A DNA stretch of 64,000 nt, taken from contig JAJYJI010000004.1 in the NCBI GenBank assembly GCA_021789605.1, positions 49,905 through 113,904 on the forward strand, given 5' to 3'. Positions within the stretch are counted from its first letter, which is position 1; every line of letters begins with the position of its first letter. Positions 9,989-19,376 of this stretch are shown here, in pieces. The position numbers and the translations under genes were made by a program. Under the pieces are notes generated by a model. The model was not told the origin of the DNA and searched no databases. It was given only the letters and a program-made list of their open reading frames with translations. This DNA comes from a bacterium (GTDB lineage Bacteria; SZUA-79; Acidulodesulfobacterales; Acidulodesulfobacteraceae).

Positions 9989-12100
9989 TTAATAAGATAA
10001 ATTGGAAAAATCGCAAAAATTATTTAAAAGATTTAATATATTGTTCAACAAGCCTATTCTTGAATTCCTTGTATCTTCTTCGTCAGCCAAAACTAAAATT
10101 TTATCGAAAAAATCGCTGACGGGACCGGTTAATTTATGCATTTCGTTCATCGTTTCGGTATAATCGTTTTTTTTAAGGGTATGGAGCATATTCTTTTTAA
10201 CCGATTCAAACGCTTTAATAAGGCGGACTTCTTCAGGCGCAGCAAGTTTAGCGGCGTCAAAATCGGCAATGCCGGAATATTTATAGGTAATATTGTTAAT
10301 TCTTTTATAAACCTGCGAAAGTTCGAAAATTTTTTCATGAAGCTTATATTTGGAAAGAAAATCTATCTTTAGGAAGGCCGTATAAAAATCGCAGGAGGAT
10401 TCCGATACCGGAACGGATAAAATTTCGTCCGGCTTGTAGCCGGCGGTAAGCAAAAAATTTTTAAATCTCGTATTGGCGAAATTTATAAAATCTTTTTTTA
10501 AATCGCCGGAATTTAATTTCCTTTCTTTAAAAAAATTAGCAAAATAGAAATCGAATATGCGGCTTAAATCTATTTTATATTTTTTATCAAGAATAATTTC
10601 TATGACCCCTATCATGGCTCTGCGCAAATAAAACGGGTCGGATTCGCCGCTCGGAAGTTTTTTCAGCATTACGAAAGAAAAAACGGTGTCTAATTTGTCC
10701 GACAGGGAACAGAGAGCCGATAAATCGTTTGAAGGCAGAACCCGCCTTTTTGCCTTGGTAACCGGATAATAATGTTCTTCTATGGAAAGAGATACTTTTT
10801 CGCTCTCGTTAAATATTTTTGCATATATTTTCCCTATTATTCCCTGCATCTCCGGAAATTCATATACTACATGGGTCGCAAGGTCGAATTTCAGCAAACC
10901 CGCGGCTGTTTTAAAATCTGCGGCGTCGTCGTCTCCGAAATTGCCCTCGCGGGCTATAAAAACTCCTAATTTTTTTATCCTCTCGGTTTTATCGTAATAT
11001 GAACCAAGCCCTTCGTAAAATAAAATATTTTTTGTATTTTCTATGAAAAGCTCCGGCGGTTTTTTAATATCTTCCTTAAAGAAAAAATCGGCGTCGGCAA
11101 GCCTTGCCGTCAAGACCTTGGAATAGCCGGATTTTATATTGTGCCTTAAAGAATCTTCCAAAGAAGGGCGGGGGATTACATCGGCGATTCCTATAAAATA
11201 CGGCAATAAAGCTCCGTCCGCGCTAAGCGGGAAGAATCTCTGGTGTTTGCGCATAACGACGGAGAGAAGTTCTTTCGGAATCTCCAAAAATTTTTTGTCA
11301 AACCCGCATGACGCGGCAAACGGCGTTTCGGTCAATCCGGCTATCTCGTCTATAAAATCGTCGTCGTATTCGGGCATATCGGCGTTCAGTTTTTTCGATA
11401 ATGTTAAAAGTTCCTTTTCTATGTATTCTTTTCTAACGTCGTTTTTTAAAATAATGCCCCCCGAAGATAAAACGTTAAAGTAATCTTCGGAATCGATAAT
11501 CTTTATTGAGCGAGGTTTATAGGAAAGCCCGGTTTTAAGGTATGTGCGGCCGGATGCCTTTATATCTCCAAAATTAAAAGGCAGGGGCTTGCCGTCGAAC
11601 AGGGATAAAATCCATAAAACGGGTCTGGGATAACGTATTTCTTTGTTAAGCCAGAACATCGTCTTTTTATATGGAATTTTTTTAATGATGCCGGGGATGT
11701 TTTCTTTCAGCAAATCTCTGAGAGCGGCTCCTTTTATCGTTTTTTTACAGGCTACGTAAGCTCCTTTCTTTTGATTTATAATATATATATTTTTTGGATT
11801 GGAAATTCCGTTCTTTTTCATGAACTGAACAAGCGGAGCGGCTGGAATATCGCCGCGGTAAGAAATGCTTAAAGGCGGTCCGACTATTTCTAATTCCCTA
11901 TGCGGCGTTTTTTCCGGCAGTTTCTTAATTATGACGGCGACGCGCCTCGGAGTAGAAAACACCGATATATCCGGTTTTACCGGAATCATTATTTCATTTT
12001 CAAAAAAATTTTGGAGTATATTTTTTAATGCGGGGGGTATGCTCCTTACTTCGCCGTAAGGCAGTTCCCCCGAACCTATTTCCAATAGATACTCGCTCAA
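9989..12100 (-). CDS. glyS: Glycyl-tRNA synthetase beta subunit
   Basis: Beta chain of the bacterial alpha2beta2 glycyl-tRNA synthetase, which carries the tRNA-recognition part. The 703-aa protein starts MSEYLLEIGSGELPYGEV, a typical GlyS start. It has the conserved HD-like region (MRKHQRFFPL, DSLRHN) and a C-terminal DALR-like anticodon-binding segment. It lies 41 bases after glyQ in the same direction, the usual glyQS pairing. Confidence 0.96.
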   Translation of the reverse strand: MSEYLLEIGSGELPYGEVRSIPPALKNILQNFFENEIMIPVKPDISVFSTPRRVAVIIKKLPEKTPHRELEIVGPPLSISYRGDIPAAPLVQFMKKNGISNPKNIYIINQKKGAYVACKKTIKGAALRDLLKENIPGIIKKIPYKKTMFWLNKEIRYPRPVLWILSLFDGKPLPFNFGDIKASGRTYLKTGLSYKPRSIKIIDSEDYFNVLSSGGIILKNDVRKEYIEKELLTLSKKLNADMPEYDDDFIDEIAGLTETPFAASCGFDKKFLEIPKELLSVVMRKHQRFFPLSADGALLPYFIGIADVIPRPSLEDSLRHNIKSGYSKVLTARLADADFFFKEDIKKPPELFIENTKNILFYEGLGSYYDKTERIKKLGVFIAREGNFGDDDAADFKTAAGLLKFDLATHVVYEFPEMQGIIGKIYAKIFNESEKVSLSIEEHYYPVTKAKRRVLPSNDLSALCSLSDKLDTVFSFVMLKKLPSGESDPFYLRRAMIGVIEIILDKKYKIDLSRIFDFYFANFFKERKLNSGDLKKDFINFANTRFKNFLLTAGYKPDEILSVPVSESSCDFYTAFLKIDFLSKYKLHEKIFELSQVYKRINNITYKYSGIADFDAAKLAAPEEVRLIKAFESVKKNMLHTLKKNDYTETMNEMHKLTGPVSDFFDKILVLADEEDTRNSRIGLLNNILNLLNNFCDFSNLSY

Positions 12101-12141
12101 CGTGAATTACCCGAATAAATTAAATAATTTAAATCTTTAAG

Positions 12142-13008
12142 CTATTGCGTTTTATCTTTTTTGGTATAAAGTCTGGCGCATCCTTCCGCGAGAGTTCTGA
12201 CTCTTAATATAAAGTTCATTCTTTCCGAAACGCTTATAAGCCCTCTTGCGTCCAGCAGATTAAAAACATGCGAACATTTAAGGCAATATTCGTAAGCTGG
12301 TTTGACAAGCTCTTTGAGTTTTGACGAAATAAGCCTGCCGGATTCGTTTTCATAAATATCGAATAATTTGTGCAGCGTTTGTCCGTCCGCATATTCAAAA
12401 CTGTATTTGGAAGACTGGAGCTCGTCGTCTTTGTGGATATCGCCGTATTTAAGGGAATCGTTCCACTGCAAATCGAAAACGTTATCCTTGTTTTGAAGAA
12501 ACATCGCGATTCTTTCCAGCCCGTATGTAATTTCTATGGCGGGCATAGAAAGTTCTATGCCGCCAATCTGCTGAAAATAAGTAAACTGGGTTACTTCCAT
12601 TCCGTCGAGCCAAACTTCCCATCCGAGTCCCCATGCGCCTAAAGTCGGGGATTCCCAATCGTCTTCCACGAACCTTATATCGTGTTCGTCGGGATTTATA
12701 TCGACGCTCTTAAGGCTGTTTAAATATATTTCCTGAATCTTTTTTATATACGGCTGAATAATAACCTGAAACTGGTAATAGCGGCCAAGCCTGTTGGGGT
12801 TTTGCCCGTATCTGCCGTCGGTAGGCCTTCTGGACGGCTGTATATAGGCGGCTTTCCAGCTTCCGCCGTCTAAGCACCTAAGGAAGGTATGCGGCGCAAA
12901 TGTAGCGGCTCCCACTTCGATATCGTAAGGTTGTAAAATTACGCATCCAAAATTCGACCAGAAACTTTGGAGTCTGAATATTAATTGTTGAAAACCTAAG
13001 TTTTTGAT
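12142..13008 (-). CDS. glyQ: Glycyl-tRNA synthetase alpha subunit, probable AUC start
   Basis: Catalytic alpha chain of glycyl-tRNA synthetase. Plain ORF calling starts at a GTG (12915), but this cuts off the conserved N-terminus. The same frame continues upstream and encodes [19 protein letters not shown] and then [16 protein letters not shown], the invariant beginning of GlyQ. No ATG, GTG or TTG exists in frame before that block. The best start is ATC at 13006-13008, which follows AAGGA at 7 bases and would give MKNLGFQQ and a 288-aa protein, the family's normal length. A G-to-C change or a sequencing error in an original ATG is the alternative. Product identity is very secure; the start is inferred. 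Confidence 0.93.
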   Translation of the reverse strand: MKNLGFQQLIFRLQSFWSNFGCVILQPYDIEVGAATFAPHTFLRCLDGGSWKAAYIQPSRRPTDGRYGQNPNRLGRYYQFQVIIQPYIKKIQEIYLNSLKSVDINPDEHDIRFVEDDWESPTLGAWGLGWEVWLDGMEVTQFTYFQQIGGIELSMPAIEITYGLERIAMFLQNKDNVFDLQWNDSLKYGDIHKDDELQSSKYSFEYADGQTLHKLFDIYENESGRLISSKLKELVKPAYEYCLKCSHVFNLLDARGLISVSERMNFILRVRTLAEGCARLYTKKDKTQ

Positions 13009-13079
13009 GGTTCTTTCCTTGAAAATTTTGCTATAAAATAATTCTTATTAAATTTATTAAATAAAGAAATTATATTATA

Positions 13080-14006
13080 CTAAAGGGCGAGCATATTTTC
13101 AATAGATTTTCTTGCGTTTATTCTGACGCTTTCAGGGATTTTTATAATATTATCCATATTTTCCAGAGAGCCTATTATGTCGTCCAGATGGGTTTTTTTC
13201 ATATTCGGGCAGACAAGCCTTTTATTGGACGGTATAAAAATTTTATCTGGATTTTCCTTGAACATCCTATACATTATGCCTCTTTCTGTTCCTATTATAA
13301 AATATTTCGCTTTGGATTCCCTGACAAATTTATACATGCCCGACGTCGAAGAAACGTGGTCGGCGGCGTCGATTGTAGGCGGCGTCGATTCGGGATGGGC
13401 GACGAATACCGCTCCCGGATATTTATCTTTCAGGACTTTGACGTCTTCCGGCGTCGTCATTTTGTGGGGAGGGCAGTATCCCGGCCAGCTTATGACCTCT
13501 TTATCGGTAAACCTCTGGACATAGCTTCCGAGATTTTTATCGGGAACCATTATTACTTTTTCCGACCGCAAAGAGTTGACTATTTTTACGGCGTTGGCGG
13601 AAGTACAGCATATGTCTGAAACAGCTTTGCATTCTGCGGAAGTATTGACGTAAGCGACGACTGGAGCGCCGGGATGAGCTTTTTTTAAATTAATTATATC
13701 TTTCGCGGTTATCATATCGACCATAGGGCATCCCGCATTTTCGTTGGGAAGTATCACCGTTTTATCGGGGTTCATAATCGCCGCGCTCTCCGCCATAAAC
13801 TTTACGCCGCAGAATACTATAATCTCCGCGCCGGTTTTATTCGCTTTAATGGATAGCTCTAAAGAATCGCCCTGAAAATCGGCAATTTCCTGAATTTCGT
13901 CTCTCTGATAGTTATGCGCCAGCAATATCGCGTTCTTTTTCTTTAATAGGCTTTTTACGATTTCCTGTTTTATTTTTATATCTTCCTTATTAACTGCGTT
14001 ATCCAT
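13080..14006 (-). CDS. nadA: Quinolinate synthase
   Basis: [4Fe-4S] enzyme that condenses iminoaspartate with dihydroxyacetone phosphate in de novo NAD synthesis. The 308 aa contain ILLAHNYQRDEIQEIADFQGDS and the three cluster cysteines in FCGVKFMAE, PGYCPPHK and RLVCPNMKK. HPESTPPTIDAADHVSSTSGM is also diagnostic. It heads the minus-strand housekeeping run and is divergent from trpS across about 105 bases, which must hold both promoters. nadB and nadC are not in the window. Confidence 0.96.
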   Translation of the reverse strand: MDNAVNKEDIKIKQEIVKSLLKKKNAILLAHNYQRDEIQEIADFQGDSLELSIKANKTGAEIIVFCGVKFMAESAAIMNPDKTVILPNENAGCPMVDMITAKDIINLKKAHPGAPVVAYVNTSAECKAVSDICCTSANAVKIVNSLRSEKVIMVPDKNLGSYVQRFTDKEVISWPGYCPPHKMTTPEDVKVLKDKYPGAVFVAHPESTPPTIDAADHVSSTSGMYKFVRESKAKYFIIGTERGIMYRMFKENPDKIFIPSNKRLVCPNMKKTHLDDIIGSLENMDNIIKIPESVRINARKSIENMLAL

Positions 14007-14112
14007 CGCTTATCCTTATAATTTTAACTTGTTTATATTATTATAACATATTATAATCTAAATCATAACGGAAATCCGTTACTCTAAATTTAACAATACC
14101 GCGGTAAATACA

Positions 14113-15153
14113 ATGGAAATAGATTCGAAAACGCAAAATAATGCAATAGCCGACGAATCAAAATTTAGCTACCGGAGGATTTTAACCGGAGACAGGCCGA
14201 CCGGGCCTCTTCATCTCGGACATTACGTAGGTTCCTTAAAAAACAGGATAAGGCTTCAGGATAAATACGAAACGCTCGTTTTAATAGCCGATATTCAGGC
14301 GCTTACCACAAATTTCGAACATCCCGAAAAATTAAAAGAAAATATTTTTTTAGTCGCGCTGGACTATCTTTCGTGCGGCATCGACCCAAATTTATCTACG
14401 ATAATAATTCAATCCATGGTGCCGGAAATTTCTGAGCTTACTTCATTTTTTTCGATGCTCATTTCGGTAAATCCCTTAAGGCATAACCCCACTATTAAAA
14501 CCGAGGCGAAAGAAAGGGGCTATAAAGAATTGACATACGGGTTTCTTGGCTATCCCGTTAGCCAGACTGCCGATATAGCTATTTTCAAGGCCGACCTTGT
14601 TCCCGTAGGAATAGACCAGCTGCCGCATATAGAACTCGCAAGAAAAATCGTCAGGAAATTCAACGAACTATACTGCGGCAAATTAGTAGAACCGTTCGCA
14701 CTTATCGACAAATTTTCCAAACTGACCGGACTAGACGGAAGCCTTAAAATGAGCAAATCTTACGGAAACGCGATTAATCTTTCGGACGATTACGACTTAA
14801 TAAAATCCAAAATCAGGTCCGCGCTGACCGATAAGAACAGACTGCATCCTACCGACAGGGGCAATCCGGAGATTTGCACCATTTATTCATACCACGAGGC
14901 TTTTTCCGGCAAAGCCCTCCTAAAAGAAACAAATTACGATTGCAGGAACGGAAAAATAGGATGCGTGAAATGCAAAGAAAATCTTTTCGGCGTCGTCAAA
15001 AACCTTCTGGAGCCTATGAACGAAAAAAGGGCTTATTATTTAAAAAACAAAGATGAAATATGGGGCATATTGCACGCCGGAACCGCCAAAGCAAGGAAAA
15101 TAGCTTCTGAAACCGTAAGGGAAGCTAAAGAATCTATGAAAATATTATACTGA
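14113..15153 (+). CDS. trpS: Tryptophanyl-tRNA synthetase
   Basis: Class I aminoacyl-tRNA synthetase for tryptophan. The 346 aa carry the HIGH-type motif HLGH at about residues 34-37, inside GDRPTGPLHLGHYVGSL. The KMSKS motif follows LDGSL in the second half. An extra segment near residues 270-290 with three cysteines (NYDCRNGKIGCVKCKENL) may bind metal. The first 20 residues are a non-conserved extension, and a later start cannot be excluded. Confidence 0.96.
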   Translation: MEIDSKTQNNAIADESKFSYRRILTGDRPTGPLHLGHYVGSLKNRIRLQDKYETLVLIADIQALTTNFEHPEKLKENIFLVALDYLSCGIDPNLSTIIIQSMVPEISELTSFFSMLISVNPLRHNPTIKTEAKERGYKELTYGFLGYPVSQTADIAIFKADLVPVGIDQLPHIELARKIVRKFNELYCGKLVEPFALIDKFSKLTGLDGSLKMSKSYGNAINLSDDYDLIKSKIRSALTDKNRLHPTDRGNPEICTIYSYHEAFSGKALLKETNYDCRNGKIGCVKCKENLFGVVKNLLEPMNEKRAYYLKNKDEIWGILHAGTAKARKIASETVREAKESMKILY

Positions 15154-15335
15154 CCTCATAAAACCGCATAGACTGCGTCTTTATCGCTTAAAAACATGCG
15201 GGATTGCCGATATTAACGGACATTCGTCTTATTTTATTGCAAATAAAAGGTTTTTAATGTTATTATAAAAATAAAACGATGGTTTATTTTATGATTATTT
15301 ACCGCCGGTAAAAATTGAAACGGAGGATTTAAGAA

Positions 15336-15713
15336 ATGGCAAATAAACTTTTCATTATGCTTCAAAATACATCGCCCGCTAATCCGCATTCTCTCGCCGC
15401 TCCCTTTTTTCAGGCAACGGCCGCCGCCGTAATGGATTACGAAGTCGAGATTGTTTTAACCACTGATGCGGGTCTATTAATGAAAAAAGGCGTGGCCGAA
15501 AATTTAAGGGCAAAAGAGGGCAGCTCAAAAACCGTATATGATTTCATTAAAGATGCCTATAACGCCGGGGTTGTTTTTAAAATATGCACGCCGGCCATGG
15601 AGCTTAACGATTTTACGAAAGACGACCTGATAGAAGAATGCAGCGGAGTCGTGGGCGGGGCATACGTAGTCGAAATGGTAATGGACGACAACGTAAGAAC
15701 GCTTTCGTATTAA
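15336..15713 (+). CDS. DsrE-family sulfur-relay protein
   Basis: Small 125-aa protein of the DsrE/DsrF/YchN fold. Members of this family carry sulfane sulfur on a cysteine in sulfur-oxidising and sulfate-reducing bacteria or in tRNA thiolation. Candidate cysteines are in KICTPAMEL (position typical of the active site) and EECSGVVGG. The start has a clear GGAGG site. It stands alone on the plus strand between trpS and the convergent trxB. No dsr, sox or hdr partner lies in the window, so its partner is unknown. Confidence 0.8.
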   Translation: MANKLFIMLQNTSPANPHSLAAPFFQATAAAVMDYEVEIVLTTDAGLLMKKGVAENLRAKEGSSKTVYDFIKDAYNAGVVFKICTPAMELNDFTKDDLIEECSGVVGGAYVVEMVMDDNVRTLSY

Positions 15714-15754
15714 AAAAACAGGGCCCGGCGGCGCTTATTTCTTTTAATATATTT

Positions 15755-16669
15755 CTAACATATATCGCAAACGAACTCTTCCGCGGAAGTTGCGGCTAGG
15801 GCGCCTTCGCCCACGGCCGTCGCTACCTGAAGAAGTTTTTTCGAATGGGCGTCTCCCGCGCAAAATACGCCGGGCATGGACGTCATCAGGGTATAATGGT
15901 CGGTTTTGATAAAGCCGTCTTCATCTTTTTCGATATTTTTCAAAAAAGACGTCTGGGGATTTATGCCTATAAAAATAAAAACCCCCTTAACCGGAACGGT
16001 CTTTCTTTCTTTGGTTTTTACGTTTTCTATCGTTATGGATTCTACCGTTTTGCTTCCGTTTATAGAAACAGGCGCGTGCTCTAATTCCATCAAAACGTTT
16101 TTTGCGTTATGCAGTTTTTCCTGAATTATTTTCTCGGCTCTGAACTCTTTTCTTCTGTGGATTAAAATTGCCGATTTAACGATTTTCGTCAGATAGTTGG
16201 TTTCCTTAACGGCCGTATCCCCGCCTCCGATAACGGCTATATCTTCGTCCTTAAAAAACGGGCCGTCGCACGTGGCGCAGTAGGACACGCCTCTTCCGGT
16301 AAATTCTCTTTCTCCCGGTATATTGAGTCTTTTGGGAGACGCTCCGACGGCGATTATAATCGACTTGGACTGGTAGCTGTCGTTGGCGCCCCTTAGGGTT
16401 TTATATCGTCCGTCATCCGTTATGTCTTTTATTTCGTCGTAAATGATATTCAGGCCGAGACCTTTTGCATGTTCTTCGAATCTTTGCATAAGTTCGGCGC
16501 CGGAAAGAGACGGGAAACCCGGATAATTTTCGATATTATCGGTAAGGGATATCTGACCGCCCACCGCCATTTTTTCTATTAAAACGATATTAAGACGCGC
16601 CCTAAGCGCGTAAATAGCCGCCGAAAGTCCGGCAGGCCCTCCGCCTATTATGACTAAGTCGTAAACCAT
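15755..16669 (-). CDS. trxB: Thioredoxin-disulfide reductase
   Basis: NADPH-dependent flavoenzyme that reduces thioredoxin. The open frame extends to 16795, but the start chosen here is the ATG at 16667-16669. It follows AAGGGG at about 8 bases and puts the FAD-binding motif VIIGGGPAGLSAA at residues 6-18. The resulting 304 aa match the family; the longer form adds a non-conserved 42-residue leader. The redox motif CATC is at residues 131-134 and the NADPH site IGGGDTAVKE follows. It is convergent with the DsrE gene 41 bases away. About 280 AT-rich bases without recognised features separate it from the divergent permease gene. Confidence 0.95.
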   Translation of the reverse strand: MVYDLVIIGGGPAGLSAAIYALRARLNIVLIEKMAVGGQISLTDNIENYPGFPSLSGAELMQRFEEHAKGLGLNIIYDEIKDITDDGRYKTLRGANDSYQSKSIIIAVGASPKRLNIPGEREFTGRGVSYCATCDGPFFKDEDIAVIGGGDTAVKETNYLTKIVKSAILIHRRKEFRAEKIIQEKLHNAKNVLMELEHAPVSINGSKTVESITIENVKTKERKTVPVKGVFIFIGINPQTSFLKNIEKDEDGFIKTDHYTLMTSMPGVFCAGDAHSKKLLQVATAVGEGALAATSAEEFVCDIC

Positions 16670-16949
16670 AAGATTTTCCCCTTTATTATTTATTTCCGCC
16701 TTGCGCTCCGCTTCCAAATTGACGGACTTTCCGGCGGTTAAAGTTAAATTTTTTAAAATTTTAAAGTAAAGCAAAGCAAAGAGCCCTTTGCCCAATTTTA
16801 CGATTTTATCGCGATTTAATTATTGTTTTATTTGTAAACTGCTAATATAATAATCGTGTAAAATCCTTTATTTTTATTATATATATTAAATCATATATGT
16901 TTTTTTAAATCAAATTAGCACGATAAACGGTTAAAGGAGCGTTTAAACT

Positions 16950-18521
16950 ATGAAAAAATCCCTGAACCTGTTACAGCTGACTTTTGCTTCTACGAGCGCT
17001 ATTATTGGCTCGGGATGGCTTTTGGGAGTATATGCCAGCGCAAAATATGCCGGGCCGGCTTCCATATTTTCATGGTTCGTTAGCGGATTAGCCGTAATGC
17101 TGATGGCGCTTGTTTACAGCGAACTCGGCGCTATGCTTCCCGCCGCGGGAGGTCTTGCAAGATACCCTAAATATACCCACGGTGCGTTTTTAGGATTTAT
17201 TACAAGCTGGATACTGATTATAGCCGGGGCCGCCGTTAGCACTATTGAAACGGAAGCGACCGTTCAGTATATCGATTTTTATACCCATAACCTTTTTTTA
17301 AATAAAACGCTCACTCCTTTGGGTCTTTGTTTTGCATTTTCGATACTTCTTTTTTTCTTCCTCCTTAATCTTTTAGGAGCCAAAATATTCGCTAAAACTA
17401 ATACTTTTCTTACCTATTTTAAAATTTCGATACTCGTAATTACCTCCGCCGCGCTTATTTATGTTTCTTTTAAAAGCGGAAATGCCAAAAACCTCGGAAC
17501 TTATAAACTTTTGCCTTACGGCTACGGCGGCGTAATGAAAAGCATATCTATGGGAGGCGTAATTTTTTCATATCTTGGTTTCAGGCAGGCAATCGACCTT
17601 TCAGGAGAGGCAAAAAATCCGGGACGGGACGTTCCGCTCGCGACTATTTTATCCGTAATTATCGGAATAATCCTTTTTACCGCGCTTGCGTTCGGCTTTA
17701 TACTATCCGTTCCGCGGGTGAATAATAATTCGTGGAGTTTGCTGAGCTTTCCGTCGCCTTTCGTAAATTTATTAAATCTTTACGGACTGCCGGCATTCGC
17801 ATTAATAGTCGTATTAGGAGCGGTAATATCGCCGTTTGCGACGGGACTCGTCTATATGGGAACGACTTCGCGGATTACATACGCCATGTCAAAGATGAAA
17901 TTTCTGCCGAAGAGTTTTCATTTAAATTTTAACAGATACGGAACGGCTTACATATCGTTAATTTTTACATTTTTTCTATCTGCGCTGTATCTTCTTCCCT
18001 TTCCGAGCTGGCAGTCTTTGGTTGGCATAATCACGTCGGGAATGGTATTTACTTATATCCTTGGACCGGTAGGGATAATGACCTTCAGGAAATTGGACCC
18101 GCGCAGAAAAAGGCCTTTCCGCCTTCCTTTCGCAGGCGCCGTTTCCCTGTCGGCTTTTATAGTAGGAACATTGATTATCTACTGGTCGGGCTTCGGCGTT
18201 TTATGGAAACTTGGGCTTGGAATATCCGCAGGGGTTATAGTCTTTCTTATCTCAAATTTTAATAAAATTAAAACTAAGCCGAAAGAAACGATTATGCCCG
18301 GGCTCTGGTTTATTTTTTATATAATAGCCGTTTTAACGCTCTCTTTTTTTGGGGACGCAAATTTCGGCGGCACAAATATTATTAAATCCCCTTACGATTT
18401 AATTGCCGTAATCTCGGCCGCAGCAGCGTTTTTCTTCATAGCGGTTAATACCTGCATAACAAAGGATGAAATGAAAATGATAATCGAAGAAGAGTTCGCG
18501 GGAGAAGAATTCGAGATTTAA
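16950..18521 (+). CDS. APC-superfamily amino-acid permease
   Basis: Predicted inner-membrane transporter of the amino acid-polyamine-organocation superfamily. The 523 aa hold about 12-14 hydrophobic helices. The first contains TSAIIGSGWLLGVYASAKYAGPASIFSW, the characteristic glycine-rich helix break of APC carriers. A clear GGAGCG ribosome site precedes the ATG. Substrate cannot be assigned. Its 3' end is convergent with the diheme cytochrome gene, 15 bases apart. Confidence 0.85.
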   Translation: MKKSLNLLQLTFASTSAIIGSGWLLGVYASAKYAGPASIFSWFVSGLAVMLMALVYSELGAMLPAAGGLARYPKYTHGAFLGFITSWILIIAGAAVSTIETEATVQYIDFYTHNLFLNKTLTPLGLCFAFSILLFFFLLNLLGAKIFAKTNTFLTYFKISILVITSAALIYVSFKSGNAKNLGTYKLLPYGYGGVMKSISMGGVIFSYLGFRQAIDLSGEAKNPGRDVPLATILSVIIGIILFTALAFGFILSVPRVNNNSWSLLSFPSPFVNLLNLYGLPAFALIVVLGAVISPFATGLVYMGTTSRITYAMSKMKFLPKSFHLNFNRYGTAYISLIFTFFLSALYLLPFPSWQSLVGIITSGMVFTYILGPVGIMTFRKLDPRRKRPFRLPFAGAVSLSAFIVGTLIIYWSGFGVLWKLGLGISAGVIVFLISNFNKIKTKPKETIMPGLWFIFYIIAVLTLSFFGDANFGGTNIIKSPYDLIAVISAAAAFFFIAVNTCITKDEMKMIIEEEFAGEEFEI

Positions 18522-18536
18522 CTTCCGTTATATTAT

Positions 18537-19193
18537 CTATTTAAGCGATTCGAGATATTTAGCTATGGCTTTTAGCTGCGCCGCCGGAATATTTTTTAAA
18601 GCTGGCATTATTACGAGATAAGTATGTCCGTTTATGGTCGCGGGCATTCCGTAGCTGAAATGAACCTTGGGATTAATTATCTGCGTTTCTATCCATGAAA
18701 GGCTTTTGTTTCTGCCTATGTGCGAGAGGTCGGGGCCTACGTTTCTGCCCATTCCGTCAATGCGGTGGCATGCTATGCAGTTGTCTTCCCTAAAGAACTT
18801 TAATCCGGCCGGCACTTTTTTATAATTCAATTTTATACTTTTTTGGGAAAATGTTTTTATGTATTCCGCCAGTTTATTTAAATCGCCTGACGAAATGGTT
18901 TTAAAGCCGGGCATTCTTACGAGATAAATTTTTCCGTTAATTTTCTTTTTGGTTCCCAATATAAAATGGCTGCCGGGATGCAATATCTGCGCCTTTATCC
19001 ATGAAAGGCTTTTTGTTTTCCCTATGCGCGAGAGGTCGGGGCCTACCGCTCCGCCTCCGTAACCAAGTTCATGGCAGTCTATGCAGTAATACTTTTTAAA
19101 TAGAACGCGTCCGGAAGATGCCGCAAAACATGAACCGGAATAAAATAAAACAATTGCAAAATAAAGAAATGCAATAAAAATAAGCTTTTTCAT
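18537..19193 (-). CDS. Exported diheme c-type cytochrome (internal duplication)
   Basis: 218-aa periplasmic protein with a signal peptide (cleavage near SCFA-ASS) and two class-I cytochrome c domains of about 100 residues. Haem motifs are CIDCH (about 37-41) and CIACH (about 139-143). Each is followed by the same signature, GPDLSxIGxxKSLSWIxxQIxxPxxHF, then a methionine (VRMPGF, VIMPAL) that is the likely sixth ligand. The two halves are clear tandem duplicates. The same domain occurs once more in the cytochrome at 29972-30322. It lies just after the molybdoenzyme gene and is a good candidate for its electron carrier. Confidence 0.9.
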   Translation of the reverse strand: MKKLIFIAFLYFAIVLFYSGSCFAASSGRVLFKKYYCIDCHELGYGGGAVGPDLSRIGKTKSLSWIKAQILHPGSHFILGTKKKINGKIYLVRMPGFKTISSGDLNKLAEYIKTFSQKSIKLNYKKVPAGLKFFREDNCIACHRIDGMGRNVGPDLSHIGRNKSLSWIETQIINPKVHFSYGMPATINGHTYLVIMPALKNIPAAQLKAIAKYLESLK

Positions 19194-19284
19194 TTTTGCT
19201 CCTCTTCGATTCCGTCTGCGGATACGCGGTTAAATTAAGTATAGCTAAACATCTTTTAATTATATTGCTTATATTAATAATATC

Positions 19285-19339
19285 GGGGATTTTGCGGTTT
19301 TATTAAATTAAATTTAGATAAATAAAACCGCAAATCCCC
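19285..19339. terminator. Long inverted repeat after the molybdoenzyme gene
   Basis: Arms at 19285-19304 (GGGGATTTTGCGGTTTTATT) and 19321-19339 are complementary except for one bulged base and enclose a 16-base AT-rich loop. It lies between the stop of the molybdoenzyme and the start of the diheme cytochrome. It could end the 10-kb operon or stabilise its 3' end. The following T-tract is poor on the minus strand, so terminator function is less certain than the fold. Confidence 0.55.
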
Positions 19340-19376
19340 TTAAAATTTATTACTTGTATTATTAACTTACGCCTTT

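Noticed and set aside
12142..12915. GTG start for glyQ
   Set aside because: Would remove 31 conserved residues that are encoded in frame directly upstream.
13188..13619. 143-aa plus-strand ORF
   Set aside because: Antisense to nadA, which has all its cysteine motifs; Phe/Arg-rich shadow translation.
15755..16795. 346-aa form of thioredoxin reductase
   Set aside because: The first 42 residues are not conserved and the internal ATG has a clear ribosome site and gives the normal family N-terminus.
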